64,000 bases of DNA. It comes from Hydractinia symbiolongicarpus. Taxonomy: Eukaryota; Cnidaria; Hydrozoa; Anthoathecata; Hydractiniidae. Positions 24,601-36,100 of this stretch are shown here, in pieces (positions within the stretch are counted from its first letter, which is position 1; the number at the start of each line of letters is the position of its first letter). The DNA is taken from NCBI RefSeq assembly GCF_029227915.1, contig NC_079875.1, forward strand, positions 4,340,001-4,404,000, read 5' to 3'. The notes beneath the pieces were generated by a model. The model saw only the letters and a program-made list of their open reading frames with translations. It did no database searches and had not been told where the DNA came from. The position numbers were made by a program, and so were the translations under genes.

Positions 24601-27600
24601 TTAGCATTCATTTTTTCTCTTTTTTCTTTTAGCTGTTAGTATCTGCAGTGACGCTTGGTTATGTTTTATTTATCAAGTATTGGAAAAAAATATTTACTTC
24701 CAATATCATTAAAGTGATATCAGCCAAAACATCCTTGAGTGAGGGTTTGGTGGATGACTATATAAAATCTGTATCAGGTATATACTTTGCAGTATATGTT
24801 AGAATTTATTTGTTGTTGTTATAACATAGCGCAAGTCAATGCCATCTATTGATAAGGAACTTGTGATGACAAACGCCATTCTACTTTCTGCATCGTTAAT
24901 ATACAGCCTGGCAATGAGTGAGATTAGATTTACAATCATCAGAACTGCAAGTCACAAAAAAATCTGCTACACAGAGTACAGCAAATACAAGTTCTTACAT
25001 ATATTTATAAATTTATGTAAAAAAAAAAAAAAAATCGAATTAAGCAGTCAATCAAAACTATATTGTAAATGCTACACATTGTTAATTCACATGCTTCTAT
25101 CTTTTAAGGAGTAAAAATTCATATTTAAATTTCACTGTGCACAAAATATCCAGTAAGCATAGCTCCTGAAAAATATTGAAGCATGTGTTTCTTCAAATGC
25201 TTGCCTTATTACCACTTCTTATTCACTTTAATTTCGTATTTCGTGCATGTGTGGAGGCACAAACTTACCAACAATGTGCATTTTTACTTATAGCTGCATG
25301 GTGGCTAGGCATAGCAACTGCTTTCATTTTTAGTCTGATTGTGAGTACAAATTCTATGACATGGTATAGGTATGTTTCATATCAACTTTAAAATAAGTTT
25401 GTGTCACTGTGCTAAATTTTCTCTGATAACAACGAAACAATTATTTTAACTCTTTGTAGAAAACATATTATGAAGCTTCGTAAAGGGGAACGTACTTTTC
25501 TTCCTAAAGCTCTTCGAAATCCAAATTCAGTTGGAGACGATGCTGGAAGTTTAATGGTGAGATTACTAATTTTAAAGTGCTTAAATGTCAAATATTATTT
25601 CTTCATTATCCAATGACTTGGTTAAATCGACTACTCTAGAACATATGCAATGAACCAATAACATTGACCACTATTTTAATTTATATTCCTTGCCCGTATA
25701 TAATTGAGTGTTTTTATTTTTTTATCTAGGCTGCAAGTATGAAATTTGCTGGGTTTCAAGTTGGCTATGCAGCATGGGGTAATTGTTAAACTGTTTTCAT
25801 GAACTCAAGTGGATTCATGCAGTTTAATATATACCTTGGACCCTTCAAATTATTTTGAAACCGTTTCTATATAACAGATGATTCATTGATTTATTTATTC
25901 AATCAGGATTCACATAGTATCAGCATTTTGAAGTGTTCACATTTTTTTTGTGTTGGCCCAAAAAAATGATATGCGTTTTTTAAAGGTTGAGATAAATCTT
26001 CAGGTAGACCAACTAACTTAATCAATACACGGTCAATACAAGAAGTCAATACACGAACAATACAAGAAGTCAATACAAGAAAATGTAGCACTAACTAATA
26101 AGAAAACCAACTCCAATTCTAAGGACTGTACTGTACAGCCCGAAATCATTTCAAAGGATAAAGCTCCAGTATAAGCTGAAAATAAAAATTAACGTTAATA
26201 TTTAGTTTGTTCGAGATTTTTTGTAGTTAATTTTTGTTTTATTAAATTTTTAGGTTTTATTCTTTTATCCTTACTGTTGTTCTTATGTTATTATGTTTTA
26301 ATAACACAACTGATCATTCCTATGAAAAGAGGAGAAAATTCTTTATCAATTAATATATTTATAAAAGTATGGTAAGTCTTGTTTAGTTTATTTCTTTACC
26401 CATGTTTTTAAAAAACTTTAATTATTTATATTTTTTCGTATTTTGCTAACCAAGTTGTGATGGGTAGTTCTTATTAGTTGTCTTAAACTGGTGTGCTGTC
26501 AGCTGGTTAATGGAGAACAAAAACCAATTACTGTTGCCACTGGTTAGTGGAGAACAAAAACCAATTACTGTTGCCACAATAACTACAATAAGTTTTAACA
26601 AATTTTTTGGTTTTGCAAAGTATAACAAACTAGTTTCTTTATAACTACTGTATTCTTTTGACATGTCGTTTCGTCAAATCAACTAATACTGGTGATTACC
26701 GGTCTATGTTATTTCGCAAATTTCGTAAATTGGCCTACACAATATTGTCTATGATACTTTCTTAAAGTAAATTGATCTAAATTTGTGAAATGAAGCACGT
26801 TTATTACTTTATCCGCCCTATTCTACTTTGAATTATGAACACACACCGATCTATGTTACTGTGTTAAATCAATCCATATTTGTAAAAACAAACTGCTTAA
26901 TGCTACTTTGTATGTATAAATATACCAGCCTATGTTGACATGGTAAAGCAAACTAGTCTAAATCAATCCATATTTGTAAAAAGAAATCCATCCATGCTAC
27001 TCTAAGAACAAAACCGGACTACTTTTGTGAAACCAAACTAGTTGACAATACTATTTTATAATAAAGTTGCTTTTAAAACGTAAAAATATCGGTTTGCGTT
27101 TGCAAAGTAAGCGACATGTAAAAGGTTACAGTATTCCTGTTTAGCTATTTTCTTTGTATGTGGATGATAATTTCTTTCAAGGCCTACACTTCTGATAACG
27201 GTAGCTATGATGGTAGTGCAGAAAGTGATGGCTGTGACGTGCTTTCTTTTAAATAAAGATTCATTAGCCGTCAATAACAGGTTGAATTTCTTTTATTTGT
27301 TTTCCCTTTATATTTTATGGTCATAATTCACTCAACACAGGCGACTGTAACTAGTTTGATTAAAAGGCATTCAATGATAAAGAAGGCTTAAAATTGTGCG
27401 AACATTCGCTGATTTTGTTGATATTTCCTTGAATCTAAAATATTCGTTTATTGTGAACTTTATAGTTAATAGTTTTTTTTTGTTCGTAGTAATTTCGACG
27501 CTTTCGCAAAAAAAAACGCTTAAACTAGTACGCACAAGATTATGCCCCAAATTAATGCGCGCAAAAATAATGTGGGAAATTTATTTTTAGAATAGAAGTG

Positions 27601-29171
27601 GTCCTTTAAGATGTAATAACAAACCCTACTTAAAGTGCAAAATTATTTCTAATCGTTTATGCGCGAAAGTTATTACGCACGAAAATCCATATGGTTACTT
27701 TGTGTTGCTTTTTTTTAGGCGTGTGTTCCACCTTGTGTCCTATCTCTTCTTTTACTTTAACATATTCCTTGGAATGTTTTCATGTCTGCTACGTATCATT
27801 TATGGCATCATATTTGGTGTAGTGTTTATACAACGCCTTCAAAAAAGTACCTTGCCAAGAACGCTTGAAGAGAAAGACCCAGGTAATTTCTTGTGACTAA
27901 GAACTTTGAGAATATGAGTGTTTACTTGTGTGTTAAAAAAATGCTAAAACTACACACAAACAAGGATTTCTTTCTTATAATTTTTTGTTCTGTTAAAAAA
28001 TTTGGATAGGAAAGGATGAAGAAAGAAAAATGAACTTCAGTTTCACATTTACATGAAATTTTAGGGGAGATAATTTTGGGCATTTGATGAACTAATTTTA
28101 AAATTTTATAACGTATTGATTTTACTTGAAAATAATTTGGTTTGTTTATGTGCACCACAAATACTAATGAGATTTTTGCAGGAAATTTTGCATGGATTAA
28201 AGCCAGTAATAACATTTGAATTTAAAAAACTTCCACAAAGAATATTCTGGAAGACAAAATTTCAGATGGATATATGTTAGTAGAAAACATCAACACAACA
28301 ACAAAAAAGAAACCGCCGAAGTTTTCAGGTTTTAACGTGCACTTTCTAAATCATTTTCAAATATTTTTTTAGGTTTTTATTCCTACTTGGGTTACATCCT
28401 TCTTGAGCATCAGCATGCCAACCCGGTTTTACATTGTTTCGCCCGATTGTTACTTGAAAGTCGAAATAAAGATTTCGTTGAAGGCGAGAAATACGTCACA
28501 ACAACGGGTATGTTATTGTGATTGTTGTTTTCATCCGTTGATGTCGTTGCATCATTGGTATTAACCGTTATGTAAATTAATAGTAAAGTAATGACGTAAA
28601 GAAATTTAATGTTCTAGATCACTTTCTTTCAAGTGTTTTGGAAGTTGATCAAGTTGACAGTTTAAAAAAGGAAAGTATAAAGGTGAAGAGAGCAAGAACA
28701 CGCTGGCATTTAGCGTACGTCTTAATAAAAAACCCGTCATTACAACGACACCGACGTAGTAAACAAAAAGTAAACAAACCAAGAAATTTAGTGAAATTGA
28801 TTCGAAATGCCGACGAAGTAAATTTTCCATTTGTTGTTTATACTGGAGTAAATGACAGTAAAGTAGATATAAAAATGTCGGATAAAAGGAAGCGTCATTC
28901 TAACAGTGATGGACGTTACAGTGACAATTCTACGTCAGACGACGAAAGAAATAACAGCGTTGATAAAGACGTGAGTTGTAACAGTGCTGATTACGTTGTT
29001 AATTATAAAACCTGCGAAAAACCTGATGACGACGATGATGCGGAATTTGCTGACAAGAACTACCACCAGTTTGTTGTCGTCGAGGAAAATGAACAAAAGT
29101 CGATATATTTTGACGAAACTGATGAAAAAATTAATCCGGCGCTAAATCTGGTTGCGGAAAGTTATGCATAA
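18698..29171 (+). CDS. STRA6-like multi-pass membrane receptor, copy B (complete, 19 exons, 884 aa)
   Basis: Exons: 18698-18963, 19368-19440, 19709-19836, 20072-20232, 21127-21247, 21407-21485, 22136-22264, 22732-22829, 23451-23551, 24086-24147, 24633-24777, 25294-25369, 25460-25556, 25730-25778, 26254-26371, 27182-27280, 27719-27882, 28373-28507, 28618-29171. Start chosen at the first ATG opening the N-terminal exon (MLPVANLALIAG), a hydrophobic stretch followed by a likely extracellular segment with paired cysteines in exons 1-2. Multiple hydrophobic segments follow. The last two exons hold HQHANPVL and KRARTRWHLAYVLIKNPSL, which align with the vertebrate STRA6 C-terminal RARWGLAYTLLHNPTL region. 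Human STRA6 is about 667 residues; the excess here is mostly an acidic, Ser/Asp-rich cytoplasmic tail. The exon phases match copy A throughout, proving tandem duplication. The family carries retinol across the membrane; the substrate here is inferred only. A candidate polyadenylation signal lies at 29408-29413. Exon 5 has multiple possible acceptors inside a minisatellite. Confidence 0.88.
20823..21162 (+). repeat. 36-bp minisatellite made of repeated splice acceptor plus exon start
   Basis: Nine tandem 36-bp units begin at 20839 and every 36 bp after (last at 21127), preceded by a partial unit. Each unit is the first 30 bases of exon 5 of copy B (TTTTCATCAAAATACTTTGT...) plus a six-base acceptor-like end: TTTCAG in units 1, 4, 7 and 8, TATGAG in 2 and 5, TATAAG in 3 and 6. 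Units 1-3 and 4-6 form a 108-bp higher-order repeat. The canonical exon starts in unit 9, where the homologous exon in copy A (6105) begins. In the gene's frame units 7 and 8 are open, whereas unit 6 ends with TAA (21051-21053) and unit 5 with TGA (21015-21017). Confidence 0.95.
21715..21828 (+). mobile_element. Short Helitron-like element, copy 3
   Basis: 114 bp starting TCTCTTTAATACCCGTATAC and ending CTAG, inserted between A and T. It shares the 5' end and GTCTGTC block with the pair at 11536-11780 and has a CCCGCGGG palindrome about 15 bp before its end, consistent with a Helitron 3' hairpin. Lies in the intron between exons 21407-21485 and 22136-22264 of copy B. Confidence 0.5.
26511..26584. 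repeat. Two-copy tandem duplication, 37-bp unit
   Basis: The unit CTGGTTAATGGAGAACAAAA..GTTGCCA occurs twice in direct tandem with a single A/G difference, in the intron after exon 26254-26371. Recent local duplication; no function visible. Confidence 0.8.
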
Positions 29172-32100
29172 CACTCCATAAATCAAACTCATGTTGTTAG
29201 GGTCCACGTAAAATTTTAGATAATTAATGCCCATAATTTCCAGTTATTAATTTTCGCAAATTATCAATTGTCAATTTTGTTGTCTCAGTTCTAGTTTTTA
29301 AACGCAACTTTTATATTAATGTATTTTTGAAAACATGAGTTTAGAATGATAATCTTATATATTTAGATGTAGATATAAATTTAGATCTTACTCGTTATAT
29401 ATTTGTAAATAAATTAAAAAATAAATCAATAAATAAATAAGTTGAAAACAAATATATTTGCCTTAAACTTAGCCCCCACTTTTCATGGTGATGAAATTTT
29501 GAAAATTCATCCCTTATTTTCATCGGTTTTTTTTCAACGTCTACCATCTCTATTTGTCATCACTTCTACCTAACAACATAACAAAAGATAGCGAAAGAAG
29601 TGTATCATACAAAGATGAATATGATGAAGAGAAGAAGAATTTTGTTGTTACCTATTTATATGATGATTCTTCGAAGAAAAAAATAAATGCGGCAAATAGG
29701 AGAGTTTAAGTAAGATAGCCAAAATCGGCAAAGAAAAAAATAATAACCAAATTGTACGCGGTTGGCCAAAAAAAGGATATCCAACTTCTATAAGACCGTC
29801 CTTTTTTATCCAGGATATTATTTTGCTGACGTTCTTACTGGAAGCTTTGATAAGCTGCTTTTTTAAGTTTCACTAAGAGTACAGATTGCAAATAATCTGA
29901 TCTTCACGATTTTCTAGTATTCTACATTCCATTTATTTTTTTTTGATTTTTTTGTTATTTCCTGAAGAGCCAATAGGAAAGCCTCGTTTCGTTTACAACT
30001 AATAAGAATACAGATTGTAAATAATCTGATCTTCACGATTTTCTAGTATTCTAGGTATTCTACATTCCTTGGTCAAAGCTTTGGACTATGACCAAAAGCA
30101 CTTGAATTCTGGTTGTACGCATTGTGTCCTTTGGCTGTGCCTGTGGGGAATTTAGGGTTGTCTTGCTGGTGGGAACCCCAGAATAGTATATATTACAGTA
30201 TACTTGATATAAGGTAAGAATTGTAGTATTTTGATTAGCTAGCTGGTGTCTTTTAGCTGATCTGCACATGCCTTTTGTCCAGTCACCAAGCTAGCTAACT
30301 TTAGAATAGTTAAGGCTGCTAGGTAGCTACCAGAAAAGCAAATTTTTTGTTGGGTTAATAGTCAGCCAACTGGATGTAGGTACCCCTTTATTCATTTTAC
30401 AAGGGTTTTAATTAACTATTTTGGTAACTTCAACATTTTTTATCAGAAAGCTTGGGCACTTTGTTGAACTTTCTTTGTAAATTCCCTAACCAACCAGCAG
30501 AAGCATTTACAAAATATTTTTTCAGGCTTCGATTGGATAAAATTATACTTGAATTTTGTAAAATCACTTTTCCCTGCTACAGTTAACCCCCTAGACATGT
30601 TTCATTGTGACACAATGGTGTTTATATTTCCATACCCCAAAAAAAAATTGACAGGCTAAAAAATGCAGGCAATAAACCATAGACTATTTTTTTTTTAAAA
30701 CGTTATTTCTAAGATTTGCGCATTGCTCACTTATATATCTACTATGTTTTAACAGTTTTTTACATCTATATTATAACTGGAACATATATATTTTTCCGTA
30801 AGCTGAAAATCCAGACCATTATATACGTTTGGCCTTTATAATTTACAACGTCGTTGACACTGCAATTGGCCAAGGCGAATGCCTGTTGGGAGTTTTTTTC
30901 ATGTTGGGAGTTTTTTGCCAACAAGAAATAAATGAAATTAGAAAAGCTGATGTTTGAACACCTTCATAGACTATATATTAGAACAAAATTATGAGTGTAA
31001 AACGCTAAAAAAGCATAAAAAGTAAAAAGTTATTATAAAAAAACCTGACTCTATTAAAATTAAAGCAGGTTTAAACTTGGAAGAAAATAGGTTTTTTCGT
31101 CGTCTGTCTGGATATTACACCGAAATTGTGTTTCACCGATGTTGTACAAATTTTTAATGAAGTATAATCAAATATTTTCACAATTAATAATAATTTTTGT
31201 ATTAGTCTTTCTAACACGTGTTGTGAACACTGTGAATAAAATCATGTATACATACTTTACCGTCTCGTATATACGTTTTCTGTCCTGATGGTTTTAAAAT
31301 TGAATTGAGGGATAAATGAGGGATAAATATGTTGTGTATGGACAAATATCCAATTGTATTATTGTTCCTCATTTTTTGAATGTTTTTCTTTTTTTCTTTT
31401 TAGCCCTTATCAAAACATCCACTGTCGGCATTTTCAAATTGAGCGAGAGACTTAGAGTAACGCCTAAATACTGAAACATTCAGAAGTTCAATGTTACATA
31501 AAAGAATTTGTATATATCAAAAAATGTCCACAGTTTTCTAGATCAATTTCAAAGACATCAATTAAAGCTTTTATTTTTTTAGAGAATACTATATGTAAAA
31601 TATTTTATTTTTTTATTTATATATAGACACTCTTTTTTTTTATAAGAACATGAATATGGTAAAAAGCCCTTGCAATGTTTCTAACGGTTTTGAGATGCAG
31701 CCTATAAATATTCTTGGGATGTTCTTAATGTACCGTAAATGACGAATAAGCACCTGGACAGGGAGCTTATTTAATTTCACCCATTAAAAGGGCCCTTAAT
31801 GGCAGGGCAGTTAATTATGTAGTAGTGCTTACTCAGCAGGGGGAGGTTATTCTGTAATTTATGGTATTACACTAATTTGATGATAATTGCTACAAAGTGT
31901 AGCACTTGGATTTTTTATATTTTTTTATATTTTTATTAAAAAAATATGTAGTCAAGCTTCACAAAGCCTTAAAATGATCTTAACATGTTCTTAAATTTTG
32001 AGACTTATGTTCTTATACTTTGTTTTGTCCTCAGAACAAAAGATATTTACGCTGGTCTTACTTTGTTTTTTCTTTGTTTTTAAACTTTTAAATTTTGGTG

Positions 32101-32708
32101 CAGATAACGTGCATTGCGTTTTTATTCTCTGAGGATAATCTCACACTAAAGGACATATTTTAATCCCATACTTATTATTTCTGCTGATGGCGGAAATCTT
32201 CAAGCCATCGGGCTTCTTGTTTTTTTAAACTTGATGAAAGGCTTTTCTTCCAATCTAAAATCGATAGCGATATTTTCTCATTATTGCAGTAAGATATTCT
32301 TTACTCGTGTGAAGCGAATATCCTTTGGCCCGAACCTGTTAACACAACTGAAGCACGTGTTTTCAAACAATCATTCCATTTAAATTTTAAGGAAAAGAAT
32401 TGAATCTATTGTTATTATGACTGCAAGCTTTTAACCCTGCCACACCTATGGCCACGAAAGTGTATGGTTCATTTTAATCCGCGGATGAACATTACTTTTT
32501 GTCTCTGACACGCCAAAATTCATCGCCTTGAAAAATTAAATAAGTCGTATTCTCGTTCCCAGTCCTATTTCAAATAGATCTTGACATTTCTCTCAAAAAC
32601 TAGCATATTTTGTGTCTGCTTTTCTACGAAAATTAGTTTTAGCGAAAGATGAAACATGATCTACTCAACAACATTTGCATAAAATAACAAGAATAGAATA
32701 AAGTGCAG
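29172..32708. other. Intergenic region with scattered repeats
   Basis: Begins with the 3' UTR of STRA6-like copy B (AATAAA at 29408-29413). A roughly 45-bp segment (GATTG-AAATAATCTGATC...) is directly repeated at 29884-29930 and 30013-30068. The sequence GCGGAAATCTTCAAGCC..GGGCTTCTTGTT at 32187-32222 belongs with that at 15944-15978. No convincing coding exon was found, although the N-terminal exons of the next gene may lie here unrecognised. Confidence 0.45.
29884..30068. repeat. Direct repeat pair
   Basis: The segment beginning GATTG(C/T)AAATAATCTGATCT and running to CTAGTATTCTA occurs at 29884-29923 and 30013-30052, about 130 bp apart; the second copy has a small extra duplication before CATTCC. 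It is a local duplication in intergenic DNA. Confidence 0.7.
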
Positions 32709-32826
32709 ATTCAACCGGCTTTGAAGACAATTCTTGGCAATCTTGTGAAAACTTGCCACAACCGTGATGACTGTGGCAAAAAGCCCTGTGGTCGAAGGTG
32801 GACAAATGTTAGAGTAGCATTTGCTG
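32709..32826 (+). CDS. Candidate upstream coding exon of the transposase-derived gene
   Basis: Acceptor GTGCAG before 32709 and donor GTAAGA at 32827. The frame is open, with a small Cys/His cluster (TCHNRDDCGKKPCG). If spliced to an alternative acceptor before 33130 (ACGAAG), the phase joins in frame to RLHEDMSLSLL, extending the protein past the Met at 33147. No start codon lies in the exon, so further upstream exons would be needed. Without transcript data it could equally be 5' UTR or nothing. Confidence 0.35.
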
Positions 32827-33146
32827 GTAAGAGATCCGTCGGTAAAAAATTTGCGTTGTTTAATTTTTTTGTTATTTACCAAAGAATTCGTTATTTTTCA
32901 CGGATAAGGATGTTTTTTTTGTTCGAATAGATTCGGCTATTTTTTTTTATTTTTTTTTTAAATAAAGAAGGGTCTTAAAGAGACAGAAAAGCCTAATGCT
33001 TGTCCTTTATCCTCGCCCCCGCTCCCTGACTACAAAGAGTAATCTGTATGCGACAAGCCTTTGCGAAGGTCTAGGGCGAGTACTGGACACTAAGTAGATA
33101 TGAAACGCGCCTGTGTTAAAACTACGAAGATAGGTTACATGAAGAC

Positions 33147-36100
33147 ATGAGTCTTTCTTTGTTACACGAAGACAGAATGGACGACACGAATGTAGAAGAA
33201 GAAAGCTCAGATGCTGCTGCTTATGGCTTGGTAGCGCTTTGTGATCAAACTTTTGAAGGAGTAAACGAACAATGTACGGAAGAAGTTGTTGAAACTTCTG
33301 ACCAGGTTGTAGCTGCAGAGATTAACGAGGATTCTTCAGTAAAATTATATTTTCAACATGTTGCAAAATCTGCAGAATCCAATGCAATTGAAGAAGAAGA
33401 AGGCATTGTCATCAATGTTGCTGATAATATTATGACAGAGGAATTCGAATCACAAGAAGCCATTAGTCGGGACCGACAGATTAAACAGGAAGATGAAGGA
33501 TTGGAAGAAGTATCTCTCAATATGACTGAAGAAAATAAAGGTTAGCTTATCTAGCGTACGATGGTACAATTTCGCCACTTTTTCTAAAAAAAATAGTATT
33601 TAACGTATCGCTTTGTGTTGCACTGCCCTGTTGTGGCTTATTTTGAATATTAAACATAGCCAGACACCGACAATTAAAAATAATGCGTAACAAAAGGCCT
33701 GGAAAAATGGAACCAAGAGCAGTACAATTTCGCCAGCATGGGTACAATTTAGCCACCTAGGTTTTAAACTGTGAAAAAGAAACAAAATATTCTGGGTAAT
33801 CTATGTAACTCAGTCTAAGTCCATTGTGACGTGCACTTTGGTAAAAAAATTGCATTTACGAAGATTCTTCGATCTATCAAAATAAAGTCTGGCAAACATC
33901 ACAGTCGTAAGGAAAAAAATGATCAGCGAATCACGAGTCTGGGAAAGATACAGTGAAGATAGATAGATAGATAGAATCACGAGTCTGGGAAAGATACAGT
34001 GTAGTCGTCCACAGAAGTTTGCTTTGCTTATCCAAGCCTTGTATTTTGTTAAGCATGAATCCATAGAAGAGCCGTAAATCAATAAAAGTGAGTGTAAACA
34101 CCTGACAGTGGATAAACAGAATTTATTTCTTCCTGGCGAAATAGTACCTCTGTACGTTACTTCTAAACATAAACAGTGAAAAACGATTGTATTTTTTAAG
34201 AAACCAGGGCTTTAAATATTTATTATTATGATATTTTAGCTAATAGTGCAATAGATGAATTTCTGCAAAACTAGAATTTGGTGAAGAGAGGTCTTTTTTT
34301 GTGGATCTCTTTTCCTGGAAACATTATTTCAGGTTTTAAACTATTATTATGTATATATAGTTTGATGCCTTGTGAATTATTTCAACTCATTTAAAGTCCT
34401 AACAATGCCTTCCTGTAACGAAAAGACTGACTGACTCATTGAAAATGGAAATATATTAATAAATCAAACAATTACTATCAACATATCAACTAGAAATACA
34501 AATCACTAACACTAACTAGCCTTTCATCGACCATCAACTTTCTGCGTTCCATTCAAGATCTCACAAAAAATTTTTAAAAGATAACTGTATAGTGCATAGC
34601 ATTGCCTATCTGAATAGCAAAATATGTTGTCTGTAACCTCGTAATTGAGATAACAATCTGATAGCCAGCTTTCTGTAAACTTTATTCACAAGATCGTTTA
34701 CGTATACCATATGGCTTGTTTGCTTTAACAAGCCTGTTTAATTGGCTAAAATTAAATGTTGCTAATAAATTTAATCTGTAATATTTAAGATGCATAAAGA
34801 GTCCTAGAGTATTTAATGCTCGTTTTGAGCTACGCAGACTTAATTGGGACCTGCACTTAACTAGACAACTCCCAGCAACATCCAAGGGCCCCCACAGTGT
34901 GCCATCTCCCCAATTTCCCTCACTTAGCTTGGATTAACCCAGGGCTATGGTAACATTCACGCGCCTATGTTAAATCCCCGTCAAGAGAAATCGAAACCCT
35001 GGTCTCCTGCATAGAGTACAAGAGCTATAACCACTAATCTACGGCACCACCAAATATGCATATGCAAGATCCTAAATGTCCTTAGCAAGGTTTCATTCTG
35101 TGATAATACAAAATTGGCAAATAGCATACAGTAGTGCAACTCCACCATAAGAACATAGAATTTTGCCATCCTTTGTGACACACAATGTTTAGAACTCTCG
35201 TTAAATGATGTGCTCCTATGAATCCTTTTTTAATGAAAATAATGTTGAGTAAAGCAAATTTATGCAGATTGCTATATACTTCATAACTTTCAGGCCCATG
35301 ATCTCCTTGTTTTTATTTTTATTGGATGGTGTAACAATGTTGTCAGGTCTCATTTTGATAGATCTGAGAAGATTCACTTTGTAAACCTAAATTTGGTACC
35401 TGACAATTCACAATGGTTTTAAAAATAAATATCAGGCTGACTTGATTCAGTTTTTTTTATCCTTAAAAACTATTTGCTGAAACGATATCTCCACTGTCGA
35501 ATTTGTACAACCTCCATTCACATTTGTTAAAGCTATATTTCTGATACACAGGCTGTTCAACAATAATTTTAATAAGCAATAATAAACTCCTAACGTAGCA
35601 ATAATATTTCATTAGTATTTACCATTCATAAAAAGAGATGATTACCATTGTACACTATATGAACACAAGACAGATGCAGTGCAGGTGACACAAATAGTTA
35701 TACATTTTAAGATTAAGCAGAATAATGCTGAAGCGCAATCATCATCATCATCATTCTTGGCTACCGTTTTCCATGCTAGCATGGGTTGGACGGGGTATAT
35801 TAATGACCCTCTTTCAATCTGATCTAGATCTAAACTTAACTTCCTCTCTATCAAGTCTGTCCTTATAACCTCCTGCCAAGTCTTTCTCAGTCTGCCTCTG
35901 GGCTTTGCCCCAGGAACTATCAAGCCTCTACACTTTCTTACCCAATTATCCTCCTCCATTCTTTCCAAGTGCCCCAGCCAATTCAATCTTCTTATCTGGA
36001 TAACATCTTTAATTCTACGGAGACTTAGCCTGCTTCTTAGCTCATCTGAACTCTTTCTGTCTCTCAGACTGGCATTACACATCCACCTAACCATTCTCAT

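Noticed and set aside
24839-25114. 91-codon open frame in a copy B intron
   Set aside because: It lies between two phase-compatible exons (24777 and 25294) with counterparts in copy A, and has no homologous exon there.
34980-35053. A tRNA gene on the - strand
   Set aside because: A and B boxes are recognisable, but the arms are degenerate and unrelated SINE sequence follows; better read as a tRNA-derived SINE head.
35642-35740. C-terminal extension of the reverse transcriptase beyond the Asp run
   Set aside because: The Asp run is the translated (GAT)n 3' tail of the element; the frame simply stays open into flanking DNA.
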